Shown: positions 25,966 to 35,265, numbered from the stretch's first letter. The stretch is 64,000 nucleotides of DNA from Anaerolineales bacterium (GCA_030583885.1 CP129480.1:3226714-3290713); one strand, 5' to 3'. Notes: generated by a model not told the origin, from the sequence alone. Numbers and translations are program-made.

Positions 25966-26583
25966 TTATGAGTACAGGAGGTTCGTCGTCTTCAATAAAG
26001 ATCTATCATCCAATACATCCTTCAACATGTCCTTCATTTGCAGGCGTGCCCGTGCGAGTCTGCTCTTCACAGTACCGATCGGCACACGCAGAGTCTGAGC
26101 CGCCTCCGAATAATCAAACTGATAGATGTCCACCAGTGTCAGCACATTGCGATATGTCTCAGGCAGTTGCTCCATCAACGCACGGATCTCCTCTGAGAGT
26201 TCAGCCTGTTCCACCGCATCCTGCACCGAAGCGGACGGGTCAGCAAGCCACGGCGCAGACTCCAACTCCTCACCGTTATCATCCTCAGGGAACAACGGCT
26301 GCGACGGGTGGCGCTGCGAACGCCGCAGAACGTCATACGCACAGTTGGTCACGATCCGCAACAGCCAGCCGCGGAACGACCCTCCACGAAACCCGTTCAA
26401 TCCCCGAAATGCCTTCACAAAACTCTCCTGCGTAACATCCTCAGCGGAAGCTGAATCGCCCATCAGAGAATATGCGTGGTGGTAGGCTAGATCCTGATAA
26501 CTCAGCACCAACTGGTTGAACGCCTCCAGATCGCCTTTCGAAGCTGCCAGCACCAGAGATTCATCATGGATTTGGGTATTCAT
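25966..26583 (-). CDS. ECF-type sigma-70 factor
   Basis: The 205-residue protein has sigma region 2 (about 12-85: FNQLVLSYQDLAYHHAYSLMGDSASAEDVTQESFVKAFRGLNGFRGGSFRGWLLRIVTNCAYD) and region 4 (about 130-190: LPETYRNVLTLVDIYQFDYSEAAQTLRVPIGTVKSRLARARLQM). There is no region 3, as is normal for ECF factors. I use ATG 26583 (MNTQIHDES). No zinc-finger anti-sigma gene is adjacent, unlike the second ECF factor at 39902. The next gene downstream is the two-domain lipoprotein. The divergent neighbour is a STAND regulator. Confidence 0.9.
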   Translation of the reverse strand: MNTQIHDESLVLAASKGDLEAFNQLVLSYQDLAYHHAYSLMGDSASAEDVTQESFVKAFRGLNGFRGGSFRGWLLRIVTNCAYDVLRRSQRHPSQPLFPEDDNGEELESAPWLADPSASVQDAVEQAELSEEIRALMEQLPETYRNVLTLVDIYQFDYSEAAQTLRVPIGTVKSRLARARLQMKDMLKDVLDDRSLLKTTNLLYS

Positions 26584-26741
26584 TCCGATCTCCTCAAATA
26601 CTTCCAAAACAATTGCTCAACACCATGCCTACTTTATTCTCTGTCAATCTGGGGTGGGTGTCGCTAATCAACACAAGAAACTGGACAAAAAGTAGTACAA
26701 TTTCGGCGTCGTTTCGCCGATCATTCAACCTAAACACACTT

Positions 26742-29312
26742 GTGGATCATTCATTCGGAAGCTGGATTAGAAAAAGACGTAAAGCACTCGACCTGACACA
26801 ACAGGAACTCGCAAAGCAGGTGGGATGTTCTGTTTCGCTTGTGTTCAAGATCGAGTCGGATGAGCGTCGTCCCTCGCGCCAAATCGCCGAACTGCTTGCC
26901 GAAAAACTGGACATCCCCGCCGACCAGCGTGCCCACTTCCTCAAAATTGCCAGACAGGAAAAAAGCACCTCCAGCCTGGACGCCATCCCGCCTCTTTCCC
27001 GTATCGAACCTGTTTCACCTCCCAAACTGAATCCTGGCAATCTGCCCCTTCCTCCCACCCCGCTCGTCGGGCGTGAACACGAAGTCAATGTGATTACCCG
27101 CCAGTTGCTCGAACCCGCCTGCCGCCTGCTCACATTGACAGGCGTAGGCGGAATCGGCAAGACCCGTCTTGCCATCGAAGCGGGACGCCAACTCGAATCC
27201 CATTTCAGCGGCGGCGTCTACTTCATTTCCCTCGCTGGCGTCGGCATGACCGAGTCCATCGTCCCTGCGGTTGCGGATGTGCTCGGGGTGGCGTTCTCGG
27301 GTCCTGCTGAACCACTCGTGCAAGTCGCAACATTCCTTCAAGGAAAGAACGTTTTATTGGTGATCGACAACATGGAGCATCTGGTCGAAGGAGCCAGTCT
27401 GCTGGGCAAGCTCCTCCAACAGACCCAGCAGGTTAAAATGCTCATCACCTCGCGCGAACAACTGCGCCTGCAATGGGAATGGCTCTTCGAAGTACAGGGA
27501 CTTCCCATCCCCGAAGGAACGGATGCAAACATCGAGCACAACAGCGCCGTTTCTCTTTTCCTCCAACGTGCCCGCCAGACTTCACAGAATTTTTCGTTGG
27601 AGCCGGATGATGCGAATGCGCTTGTCCGCATCTGCAAACTCGTGGGCGGGTTGCCTCTCGCCATCGAACTCGCCGCCTCCTGGGTGCGGTCTTTAGCCTG
27701 CCGCGAGATCGCAGAGGAACTTGAGAAGAGTCTCGACCTCCTCGAAACCAAAATGCTCGATGTCCCTCAACGTCACCGCTCGATCAAAGCCGTTTTCGAC
27801 CACTCATGGGCATTACTTACCGAACAGGAAAACACACTGCTCAAAAGATTGTCCGTGTTTCAGGGAGGTTTCACGCGTGAAGCCGCCATCAAGGCGATGG
27901 GAGCGACCCTTCCCATGCTGTCCTCGCTCGTGGATAAATCCCTCCTGCGCTTCAATCGCAACCCCGACCGCTACCACCTCCACGAGTTGATCCGCCAGTA
28001 TGCATCTGCCCGACTTCATTCCAATCTCGAAGAAGAGCAAGATGCCTCTGAACAGCATGCCCTGTATTTTGCCGAATGGATCGCGGCATTGGAATCCCCC
28101 TTCAAAAGCGCGGACCAGCCACAGACAACGCAGCTGGTCCGCTCAGAGACATCAAACTGGCTGGCAGGCTGGCATTGGGCTGTCGAACAGGGACGGCTGG
28201 AGATCCTGCGCAGGATGTCTCCCTGTTTGAATTGGTACTTCGAAGTGAATGCTCATTACGATGAAGCACTCTCTGCATTCACAGCCGCCATGAATAAGTT
28301 CCGTGCTGGTGGGGCGCCAGACAGCCTCAAAAGCCCGCAGGAAAAATCATCCTTTGCTGCATTGGTAGATCAGGTGGGCTGGTTCGAGTTCCGCAAAGGC
28401 AACACAGAGCGGGCGACAACTCTGCTTGCAGAAAGTTTGGAGATCGCCCGCGAACACAACGACCCCGAAGTCCTGTATTACATCTTTGGCAATTGGGGAT
28501 ATCTTGCGCTGATGCAGGGTGAGATCTCTGAAGCGGGTAGACTAATTACCGAAAGCCTTAACCATAGCAGGTCATTGACGCCGTGGCACACAGCCATCTC
28601 CGTCAATATGCTTGGTATCGTGGCGTACCAGCACGGAAACCTGAACGAAGCCTATCAGCAACTGACCGAGAGCCTGAATATCTGGCGTTCCGTCGGCGAC
28701 CCGCGCGGGTTGGTCTTCTGCATGTTATATCTGGGAATGACAACCTTTGCACTAAACCAGGTCGAAGAGACTCGCTCCATTTTGAATGAGAGTAACGCGC
28801 TTGCAAAAGCTAACATGGATCGTTGGGCGCAGGCGTTCGGGTCGGATATGCTTGGGATGGTGGAACTGGCACAAGGTCAGAATGAAGAAGCGTTGCAGCA
28901 TTTCTTGCGGAGCATCATGCTCTACAAAGAGATTGGCGACCAATTGAACTCCATGCAGCCTGTCATCCATCTCGGGCAGACGTATGCCGCGCTTCGGTCG
29001 AATGTGGAAGCGAAACGCCTGTTCCTCGAAGCCTATGCCGCCGCCCGCGACAACAAATGGACGCTTATCACACTGAGTGCGTTGGTTTCATTTATAGAGA
29101 TGGAAATGAAAAATGGGCTTCCACAAGAGACGAAGCTGGCGGTGGCTTTATCTGTCATCTCGAATCCTTCCGTGACCCCGCATCTGCGTGCCCGTAGTGA
29201 AAAGCTGCGTGAAGCGATCTCATCACACCTGACAGCCGACCAGGTCAAAGCGGCGGAGAACTACGCAAAGCAAAAGGCAACCGAAGAGTGGGCGCAGGAA
29301 GTTTTAAGATAA
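26742..29312 (+). CDS. XRE-type HTH / NB-ARC-like ATPase / TPR regulator (STAND family)
   Basis: The product is about 856 residues. The helix-turn-helix comes first (FGSWIRKRRKALDLTQQELAKQVGCSVSLVFKIESDERRPS). The NTPase follows, with Walker A GVGGIGKTRLA, Walker B VLLVIDNMEHLVEG, RNBS-like TSREQLRLQWEW, the GLPLAIELAASWVR motif and a winged helix (RHRSIKAVFDHSWALLTEQE). TPR-like repeats end the protein. I chose GTG 26742 because it puts the HTH at the N terminus as in relatives. The frame is open back to 26613, but those codons look non-native. It is divergent from the ECF sigma gene, leaving about 160 bp that should hold both promoters. Confidence 0.8.
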   Translation: MDHSFGSWIRKRRKALDLTQQELAKQVGCSVSLVFKIESDERRPSRQIAELLAEKLDIPADQRAHFLKIARQEKSTSSLDAIPPLSRIEPVSPPKLNPGNLPLPPTPLVGREHEVNVITRQLLEPACRLLTLTGVGGIGKTRLAIEAGRQLESHFSGGVYFISLAGVGMTESIVPAVADVLGVAFSGPAEPLVQVATFLQGKNVLLVIDNMEHLVEGASLLGKLLQQTQQVKMLITSREQLRLQWEWLFEVQGLPIPEGTDANIEHNSAVSLFLQRARQTSQNFSLEPDDANALVRICKLVGGLPLAIELAASWVRSLACREIAEELEKSLDLLETKMLDVPQRHRSIKAVFDHSWALLTEQENTLLKRLSVFQGGFTREAAIKAMGATLPMLSSLVDKSLLRFNRNPDRYHLHELIRQYASARLHSNLEEEQDASEQHALYFAEWIAALESPFKSADQPQTTQLVRSETSNWLAGWHWAVEQGRLEILRRMSPCLNWYFEVNAHYDEALSAFTAAMNKFRAGGAPDSLKSPQEKSSFAALVDQVGWFEFRKGNTERATTLLAESLEIAREHNDPEVLYYIFGNWGYLALMQGEISEAGRLITESLNHSRSLTPWHTAISVNMLGIVAYQHGNLNEAYQQLTESLNIWRSVGDPRGLVFCMLYLGMTTFALNQVEETRSILNESNALAKANMDRWAQAFGSDMLGMVELAQGQNEEALQHFLRSIMLYKEIGDQLNSMQPVIHLGQTYAALRSNVEAKRLFLEAYAAARDNKWTLITLSALVSFIEMEMKNGLPQETKLAVALSVISNPSVTPHLRARSEKLREAISSHLTADQVKAAENYAKQKATEEWAQEVLR

Positions 29313-29317
29313 GCTGG

Positions 29318-29680
29318 TTATTCCCCCTCGACATACAAATAAAAATCGATGGCATGATGGCGTTCATCGCTGTTGTCTGCGCTCGCCTCTATCCTTTCGA
29401 TATGGAAAAATCCCCAGGGCTTTCTCGATGGGGTGTGTCCTCGTGGCACAAGGATCGAGATGTGGATATGAGAGAGTGTATCTTCAGAGTTGGGATGAAT
29501 AGTGTTCCCAACGGACTCTTGAGCAGACCTCAATACCCTTTCCAGAAAATCTGGTGACAAGTTGATGGGCATGAGTACCTCTGCCAACCAGGTATGGACA
29601 GCCTCGTCCGTGCTTGTGGCGATGTGAAGTACGAGTTCTCCCAGCACGTGCCAGGCGGGGAAGTGAGTATAGATGTTCAT
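29318..29680 (-). CDS. Hypothetical soluble protein
   Basis: The 120-residue protein starts MNIYTHFPAWHVLGELVLHIATSTDEAVHTWLAEVLMPINLSPDFLERVL and ends SDERHHAIDFYLYVEGE. No family, signal peptide or metal site is apparent. Its 3' end lies 6 bp from the end of the convergent STAND gene. Codon pattern and length are compatible with a real gene, but nothing else supports it. Confidence 0.5.
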   Translation of the reverse strand: MNIYTHFPAWHVLGELVLHIATSTDEAVHTWLAEVLMPINLSPDFLERVLRSAQESVGNTIHPNSEDTLSHIHISILVPRGHTPSRKPWGFFHIERIEASADNSDERHHAIDFYLYVEGE

Positions 29681-29849
29681 TGTTGACAAAAAATTCCTTT
29701 ACGGTCTCTTGAACCACCGCATAACGAACTTGAGCGAGAAAATGTTCCTCGACGGGTTCAGGGGAAGAGCGTGGGAATTTGGCTGTTTCAATGAAATATC
29801 AGGTTTTAGCCTTCTTGCTCTTGTTTTTACATTCAAAGCTGCACAAAAA

Positions 29850-30124
29850 TCTGCCCAGCGCGGCATATATCATGCATACGGGTATAAGCTCCGACCCACA
29901 TTGAACCACATTTAATACATACCACATCCGCTCCCCATATAGGGAGACAGGATGCTCAGAATAGAATAAAATTCTCTATATTGCTGGATGATCGTATATG
30001 GGAATAGGAATTTCTCTCATAAACGATCATGTCGCACTTTCCATCAAAGGGCGCAAATTTAATTGAAAAAAACGTCTTGACAATCCGTTGCTTTCGCAGG
30101 ATTGTCAAGACGTTATCTTTTTCA
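29850..30124 (+). ncRNA. Conserved intergenic element copy C, candidate structured RNA
   Basis: The core ATCTGCCCAGCGCGGCATAT and ACGGGTATAAGCTCC is followed by about 150 nt closely similar to 31547-31698 in copy D. Three hairpins can be drawn: CTCCC/GGGAG (29931-29935, 29942-29946), AGAAT/ATTCT (29958-29962, 29971-29975) and ATGATCGT/ACGATCAT (29988-29995, 30023-30030). The unit ends at a perfect 16-bp hairpin, AACGTCTTGACAATCC and its complement (30071-30086, 30099-30114), then ATCTTTTT. The second hairpin differs from copy D by a paired change. Confidence 0.5.
30071..30124 (+). terminator. Intrinsic terminator of element C
   Basis: A perfect 16-bp stem with a 12-nt loop is followed by ATCTTTTT on the plus strand. 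There is no protein gene immediately upstream on that strand, which supports a short non-coding transcript ending here. Confidence 0.7.
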
Positions 30125-30164
30125 TTACAAGCTGTTCTCTACAACCGAACTACAATGAAGGTCA

Positions 30165-30356
30165 AGAACGCGTGTTCACCTTGCCATTGTACACCCCACT
30201 ATCCTTCGCGTGGATATGCATCAAGTCTTCGCCGAAGCTAAAGACAGCAGTTACCTCGTCTTCATCACCGGTCACAGCCGCACCGCGGATATTGAGTTGA
30301 CCACATTAGGGGTGCATGGTCCAAAGAACTTGTATGTGTGGATGCTGGGTAAATAG
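30165..30356 (+). pseudogene. Short C-terminal gene remnant
   Basis: An open frame without a convincing start runs from about 30165 to TAG 30356. It includes VDMHQVFAEAKDSSYLVFITGHSRTADIELTT cut at its 5' side by a stop, then LGVHGPKNLYVWMLGK. The composition is protein-like (balanced hydrophobic and charged residues, regular beta pattern), which is why I record it. An ATG at 30216 would give 46 residues. I do not recognise the family. It could be the tail of a gene lost when the surrounding repeats moved. Confidence 0.3.
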
Positions 30357-30549
30357 ATCGGTAAACGCATTCAAGATAATTTTTTGTTGCGAAACGAGTT
30401 GATAAATATATTAGATTGAAACCAACCTTACCTGCCGCAATATAGGGTTGGTTAAGTCAATCACTTTTACTGACCTGTGCTGGGAATAGGATTGCTAGTG
30501 TTTCAAAGCATATGAGAGCAGCGCTCCTTTTTTGGGGTAAAATATTTAT

Positions 30550-31086
30550 ATGGCAACATTCTCGCGCGAAGAAATTCAAGATGGCTTACGGCGGCTTGGT
30601 GAACTGGCGCAGAGTCAGGGACTGCATGTGCGGCTTGCGCTTATAGGTGGCGCAGCAATGGTATTGGGATATGACGCCCGACAATCCACACGTGATGTAG
30701 ATGCTGTGATTCTGTCCCCTGCTGAAGCAAAACTTGTCAGAAATCTGGTAAAAAAAATCGCTGCTGAAAACGATTGGCCCGAAGATTGGCTAAACGATGG
30801 AGCTAAGGGCTATATGGTGGGCATCAGTGAAGGGTCGCTTTTATTTAGCGCACCAGGAATAGACGCATTCTCCCCATCACTTGCGCAATTGCTTGCGATG
30901 AAACTTTGTGCATGGCGCGATGATCTTGATATTTCCGATGCCCGCCGTCTTTTACAGGAAATTGTATCGGGACGCGGCAAGGATGAAATATGGGCTAGCC
31001 TTGAACCGTATCTTGTCCCGGGAGATGAATTAACTGCACAATACGCCTTTCTAGATTTATGGGAGGCTCTGCATGGAACTGATTGA
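30550..31086 (+). CDS. Nucleotidyltransferase-fold protein (DUF6036-like), possible toxin of a two-gene module
   Basis: The 178-residue protein has the minimal nucleotidyltransferase signature: LALIGGAAMVLGYDARQSTRDVDAVIL, that is a GG followed by D-x-D (RDVD). A helical tail with SLAQLLAMKLCAWRDDLDISDARRLLQEI follows. This layout is that of DUF6036/AbiEii-type NTases, several of which act as toxins or AMP/CMP-transferases. The next gene overlaps it by 14 bases and encodes a small partner. The pair is bracketed by the two similar elements C and D. The toxin role is inferred from fold and arrangement only. Confidence 0.65.
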   Translation: MATFSREEIQDGLRRLGELAQSQGLHVRLALIGGAAMVLGYDARQSTRDVDAVILSPAEAKLVRNLVKKIAAENDWPEDWLNDGAKGYMVGISEGSLLFSAPGIDAFSPSLAQLLAMKLCAWRDDLDISDARRLLQEIVSGRGKDEIWASLEPYLVPGDELTAQYAFLDLWEALHGTD

Positions 31087-31429
31087 ACAACTCGCTGAAG
31101 CAGCGCTTCAAAGGGATAGTTTGCGGCTTCGTAGTTTAGTACAGGATATTGCCCGCGCTAACATTAATTGGGGCCTGATCTTGCGACCGAAAACAAACGA
31201 TTTACGTCTGCTTGCTTTGTCTGCATCGCTGGCGGAACTTTTGGCGTCCCGTCAAAAACAAGAACCTCCTGCATGGACAAAAGAGATTGAGCCATTACAA
31301 GAACCTTTCTATTTACTTCAATCCGCAGAGAAGATGAAACGCTTACGCTTGCTTTGCGAAACCCAATCGCCTGAGCCTATGCGTAAACGCCACCTTTATG
31401 CCCCGCCAAATTTTCTCGAATTTGCATAA
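31073..31429 (+). CDS. Small partner of the nucleotidyltransferase
   Basis: The 118-residue, mainly helical protein starts MELIEQLAEAALQRDSLRLRSLVQDIARAN and ends RKRHLYAPPNFLEFA. Its ATG is inside the NTase gene (14-base overlap), so production of the two proteins is coupled. No HTH or known antitoxin domain is recognised. The middle (LRLLALSASLAELLASR) could bind the NTase. Its composition and position suit an antitoxin or a cofactor-binding partner. Confidence 0.6.
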   Translation: MELIEQLAEAALQRDSLRLRSLVQDIARANINWGLILRPKTNDLRLLALSASLAELLASRQKQEPPAWTKEIEPLQEPFYLLQSAEKMKRLRLLCETQSPEPMRKRHLYAPPNFLEFA

Positions 31430-31498
31430 GCCCATGCTATTTATTCCAATATTCTTTTGGCGGTTGATCAATATCGTCATTGCCTCCAGTTTCTACCT

Positions 31499-31736
31499 CA
31501 CAACCGCAATTGGATCAGCCTGGCGGGGTACATATCTGGTATACGGGTATAAGTTTCGCCCCACATTGAACCACATTTAATACATAGCACACCTTGCTCC
31601 CATATATGGGGGCAGGATGCTAAGAACAGCGTAAAGTTCTCTATATAGTTGAATGATCGTGTATGGGAATAGGAATTTCTATCATAAACAATCATGCCCC
31701 ATTCCCCGGCTTTAAAAAGCCGGGGAGTTTGTTTTA
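31499..31736 (+). ncRNA. Conserved intergenic element copy D, candidate structured RNA
   Basis: The core CACAACCGCAATTGGATC, GGCGGGGTACATATCTGG and ATACGGGTATAAGTTTC leads into a body matching copy C. The hairpins are GCTCCC/GGGGGC (31596-31601, 31608-31613), AGAAC/GTTCT (31623-31627, 31636-31640) and ATGATCGT/ACAATCAT (31653-31660, 31688-31695, one mismatch). The AGAAC/GTTCT pair replaces AGAAT/ATTCT of copy C, a compensatory change. The unit ends with CCCCGGCTTT AA AAAGCCGGGG (31704-31725), unrelated to the terminator of copy C, and GTTTGTTTT. Confidence 0.5.
31704..31735 (+). terminator. Intrinsic terminator of element D
   Basis: Arms CCCCGGCTTT (31704-31713) and AAAGCCGGGG (31716-31725) are followed by AGTTTGTTTT. 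It could also close the NTase/partner transcript if that reads through. Its position just before the convergent STAND gene suits both uses. Confidence 0.75.
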
Positions 31737-31761
31737 AGGCACTTCAATAGTGTAGACCCGC

Positions 31762-34749
31762 TCAACTCAGCGCGAGTGTGATCACTTGCTCGATGGTCAT
31801 TCCCGCACCTTTTGACCATGCCAGTTCATATACCACATCCCCAAGCTGAGTGCGTGCGCTGGCCAATACAGCCGTGACATGCTTCTGGGCGACTTGTTCG
31901 AGCGGCGCGCCAATGCGGATCCGCAAGGTCTCGGCTGCCGCGAGGAGTTGAACCGCATGTTCGTAGCGCCGTTCCCTTTCGTTGACTTGGGCGAGAAGCT
32001 CAAAGGAGTAGGGATAACCACGCGGCAAGCCTAAATGTTGGCGAATACGAAGGGCTTCGGTGAGGTGTTCCCTGGCACTTGCAACCTCCCCCATCTTATA
32101 AGCCGTTTCTCCCAGGTTGTGTATGGCGAGAGCGACGCCGCGTTGATATCCGAGCGATTGAAAGATCTCCCGTGTTTCCTCGAATGCCTGTCTCGCTTCC
32201 ACGTATTCGCCAATTTCCATCAAAACTACGCCAAGGTTATTAAGGGCATTTGCAAGTTCAAACGGGTTCTCCAGTTCGCGCCATAGCGTGACGCTAGGGA
32301 TATGATATTGAAGTGCTGTTTCAGGCATATCGGCATCGTAAGCAATAGATCCCAGTATCTGCCTAGCTTTTGCCATCCCAAAAGTATATGAGAGCTGCTC
32401 AGCCATCGCAAGGGCTTCTTCAGCCTGCGCTTGTTTATTCGGGTCAATGCCAGCAAGCCCAGCCAGATCGCAATACCTCAACCACGCATCAATCTCCCCT
32501 CGTTGATCGCCAAATTGTTGAAACAACTGCCGAGCTTGCTGAACACATTGCAACCCATATTCAAAATCCGTGATCGCTGACGAAAGCTCGGCCGCCGCCA
32601 GCAGGGCTTTTGCCCGCTCGATCGAAACCGAACCCTGAGTGTCTTCCAACGCGCGTTGCAGCCAGCGACGTCCTTCCTGGAAAAATCCGCCCAGTTCCCA
32701 GAAATTCAGTTGTGTGCCCAATTGTGCGACCAGGGCAAGTGCCTGCTCGCGATCGTGAACGAGCAACCATTCGTACGCTTGTCGCAGGTTATCGTGATCA
32801 TTTACAGCGATCTGCAGTCTTTCAGAGAAAGATTTTCCTATTCGGTTTTCTGCTACTTTGGAGACAAGTTGTGCGTAATAGCGCGCATGGCGTTCCGACG
32901 CATCCAGTTCTTGATCGCTGCCGCGCAAATACTCCTGGGCAAACTGACGGATGATCTCATGTATACTATAACGGCGATGCTCGGCATCCGCCCCAAAAAC
33001 CACCAGTGAGTGGTCGACCAGTTCGGCAAGTAAATCGGCGCACGGTTCATCAGGTGAACTGACTGCCTCGGCAGCTTCCAAAGTCCACCCGCCAGCAAAG
33101 ACCGCTAATCGGAGCAATAACGCACGCGCCTGAGGATTCAAGAGTCCGTAAGACCAGTCAATCAAGGTATGAAGCGTATGTTGCCGTGATGTGGTTTCGC
33201 CCGCCCGCTTATTCAGCCAGGCGAAGCGTTGATCCAGCCGTTCGGCAATTGCTTCGATAGGCAGCGCACGAGCCTGTGCGGCGGCGATCTCGATCGCCAA
33301 TGGGATACCGTCCAGCTGTTGGCAGATACGAACAACCGCCTTGACATTCGCATCGTTTAGCTTGAATTGCAGCAACGATTGTGCGGCTCGGTCTGTGAAC
33401 AGTTGAACGGAGTCAAACTTTAGCGCGTCCACAACCGTGAGTTGTCCTGTGTCATTGACTGTGGGGATCGCAAATGGCTCCAGCCGGACTACATGCTCCT
33501 CGTCAATGTGAAGCGGGATACGGCTCGTCGCAAGTACGGTCAGCCCTTCGGCATCGCGGCAGAGGGTTTGGACGAGTCGCGCGCAGGCTTTCACCTGATG
33601 TTCGCAATTATCCAACACCAGGAGCATGGTCTTGCCATGCAGATAATCCAATATTGCGCCCGTGGATGATCTGCCGTTACCGGTCGGCAAATGTAGTGCC
33701 GCCGCGACCGCATCATCCACGGACTTTTCATCCGTAACCCCGGCTAATTCAACGAAACAGATGTCGTGGGCGAAAACGCCTGCCATACGGTGGGCAGCTT
33801 CGATTGCGAGGCGGGTCTTGCCAACTCCGCCAGGTCCTGCCAATGTCACCAGCCTGACCGTTCGGCGCGACAGAAAATCGACCAGACGCGCGGATTCTTG
33901 CTGACGCCCAAAGAAGCGAGTCAGAACGGGCGGCAGGTCGATGTGCGTGGCATGCGCCTCAACCAGCGCTCGGGCACGAATCTGTTCGGCAAGAGTTACG
34001 GTTTCAACGGCTGGAGCGAGTCCAAGTTCGGCTGCCAGCACGCGGCGGCAGGTTTCGTACACATCCAATGCGGCGCTGCGCCGATCTGCGCGCGCCAGCA
34101 CACGCATCAATTGACGGTAAGCGGATTCGCGCAAGGGTTCAGATTCAAGCAAACGGCGAATGGAACGTTCCGCTTCAGCCAGTTGACCAGCACGTTCGTG
34201 AAACTCGGCAAGCTGTTCCAGTGCGGACGTCACCCGCAGGCGGAATCCTTCCCGCTGAATGAGGAGCCAGTCCTCAAATTGCGCGCAATCGCCGAGCGAG
34301 AATCCCTCCATAAATTCGCCGCGCACCAATTCGAGCGCCTGTGTCAACCGGGCAGCGCACTCAATGCAAGAGAGTGGATCAGGATGCGGGTGGAGGCGAC
34401 AAGCCTCGGTTAAGGTGTTGAAGCGGGTTACATCCAGTTCATGATCGCTGAGGGGGTTGAAACGCAGCGTGAGTCGGTCACCGATCAGGAAGGGTTGTTC
34501 ATCGGAAGCGCTATTTCCCAGCGCTTTCTGAAGATGCGCCCAGGTGACGCGCAGATTGTTTTGTGCTGAAGCGGTGGGCAAGTCGGGCCACAGCAAGCCC
34601 AGCAGAGACTCACGGCTGTGCGCGTGATCTGACTCGATCAGGAGATAGGCAAGCAGCCCGATCGCTTTGCGGTTGGCGAGCGTAATGGCTCCCGACTGGC
34701 GATTCTCGATCTGCAAGCGACCCAATAAAGAAAAAATCATTTCAGACAA
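31762..34749 (-). CDS. SARP-type transcriptional activator with NB-ARC-like ATPase and TPR domains (AfsR-like)
   Basis: The 995-residue regulator starts with an OmpR-like winged helix (about 5-90: FSLLGRLQIENRQSG...RKAIGLLAYLLIESDHAHSRESLLGLLWPDL). A bacterial transcriptional activator domain follows (about 95-245, AALDVYETCRRVLAAELGLAP), then a STAND NTPase (Walker A AGPGGVGKTRLA, Walker B MLLVLDNCEHQV, GIPLAIEIAAAQARALP, winged helix TLIDWSYGLLNPQ). A TPR region fills about 600-990. This is the AfsR domain order. The start is ATG 34749, with another ATG three codons in. It is the third giant STAND regulator in 25 kb. Confidence 0.9.
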   Translation of the reverse strand: MSEMIFSLLGRLQIENRQSGAITLANRKAIGLLAYLLIESDHAHSRESLLGLLWPDLPTASAQNNLRVTWAHLQKALGNSASDEQPFLIGDRLTLRFNPLSDHELDVTRFNTLTEACRLHPHPDPLSCIECAARLTQALELVRGEFMEGFSLGDCAQFEDWLLIQREGFRLRVTSALEQLAEFHERAGQLAEAERSIRRLLESEPLRESAYRQLMRVLARADRRSAALDVYETCRRVLAAELGLAPAVETVTLAEQIRARALVEAHATHIDLPPVLTRFFGRQQESARLVDFLSRRTVRLVTLAGPGGVGKTRLAIEAAHRMAGVFAHDICFVELAGVTDEKSVDDAVAAALHLPTGNGRSSTGAILDYLHGKTMLLVLDNCEHQVKACARLVQTLCRDAEGLTVLATSRIPLHIDEEHVVRLEPFAIPTVNDTGQLTVVDALKFDSVQLFTDRAAQSLLQFKLNDANVKAVVRICQQLDGIPLAIEIAAAQARALPIEAIAERLDQRFAWLNKRAGETTSRQHTLHTLIDWSYGLLNPQARALLLRLAVFAGGWTLEAAEAVSSPDEPCADLLAELVDHSLVVFGADAEHRRYSIHEIIRQFAQEYLRGSDQELDASERHARYYAQLVSKVAENRIGKSFSERLQIAVNDHDNLRQAYEWLLVHDREQALALVAQLGTQLNFWELGGFFQEGRRWLQRALEDTQGSVSIERAKALLAAAELSSAITDFEYGLQCVQQARQLFQQFGDQRGEIDAWLRYCDLAGLAGIDPNKQAQAEEALAMAEQLSYTFGMAKARQILGSIAYDADMPETALQYHIPSVTLWRELENPFELANALNNLGVVLMEIGEYVEARQAFEETREIFQSLGYQRGVALAIHNLGETAYKMGEVASAREHLTEALRIRQHLGLPRGYPYSFELLAQVNERERRYEHAVQLLAAAETLRIRIGAPLEQVAQKHVTAVLASARTQLGDVVYELAWSKGAGMTIEQVITLALS

Positions 34750-34953
34750 TATGTGTCCAAATAATGATGAATTAATGGCGTTTCGTTAAAGTATCAAAAG
34801 AGTATGGCGCAACGAGCATGAGTCAATTATTACATGATTCCCATCAGAAAGGAACTGCTTATTGTTACAACAGATCTGGTCCATCCCAACTGATGGTTTG
34901 CAACATAACCCAATGCACTGCAAATCAAACCCGATTTACCGTAGGAGTACTCC

Positions 34954-35265
34954 ATGTCAACGGAAAATGAAGCGCCAATCAAAGTGATCGTCGAACTCCA
35001 TGCCAAACCGGGCAGGCGGACTGAGCTCAGAAATCTGCTTGAATGTGTTGTGGGGGAATATGGATTGGGCCAGCCAGGTTTTCTGGGCAGCACGTGCTAC
35101 GAGGTGATCGATAACCCCGACATCCTGGTCGAGATCGCAGATTGGGTATCTGCCGAGGTGCGGGCGGCAGTCATGCAACAAGCGATGAACGACGGCGCCT
35201 ATACGCCTCTGGAGGAACTGTTGGCCGCGCCGTTCAGGGCGATGGTCATCAGGCAACTGCCTTGA
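34954..35265 (+). CDS. Antibiotic-biosynthesis-monooxygenase-fold protein (putative quinol monooxygenase)
   Basis: The 103-residue protein fits the ABM dimeric alpha+beta barrel: APIKVIVELHAKPGRRTELRNLLECVV, GFLGSTCYEVIDNPDILVEIADWVSAEVRAAVM and a C-terminal strand FRAMVIRQLP. Such proteins oxidise quinols or aromatic compounds without cofactor, or degrade haem. No substrate-specific residue can be assigned. The gene starts after a GTAGGAG ribosome-binding site and opens a plus-strand run of small genes, though gaps of 80-160 bp separate it from the next ones. Confidence 0.7.
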   Translation: MSTENEAPIKVIVELHAKPGRRTELRNLLECVVGEYGLGQPGFLGSTCYEVIDNPDILVEIADWVSAEVRAAVMQQAMNDGAYTPLEELLAAPFRAMVIRQLP

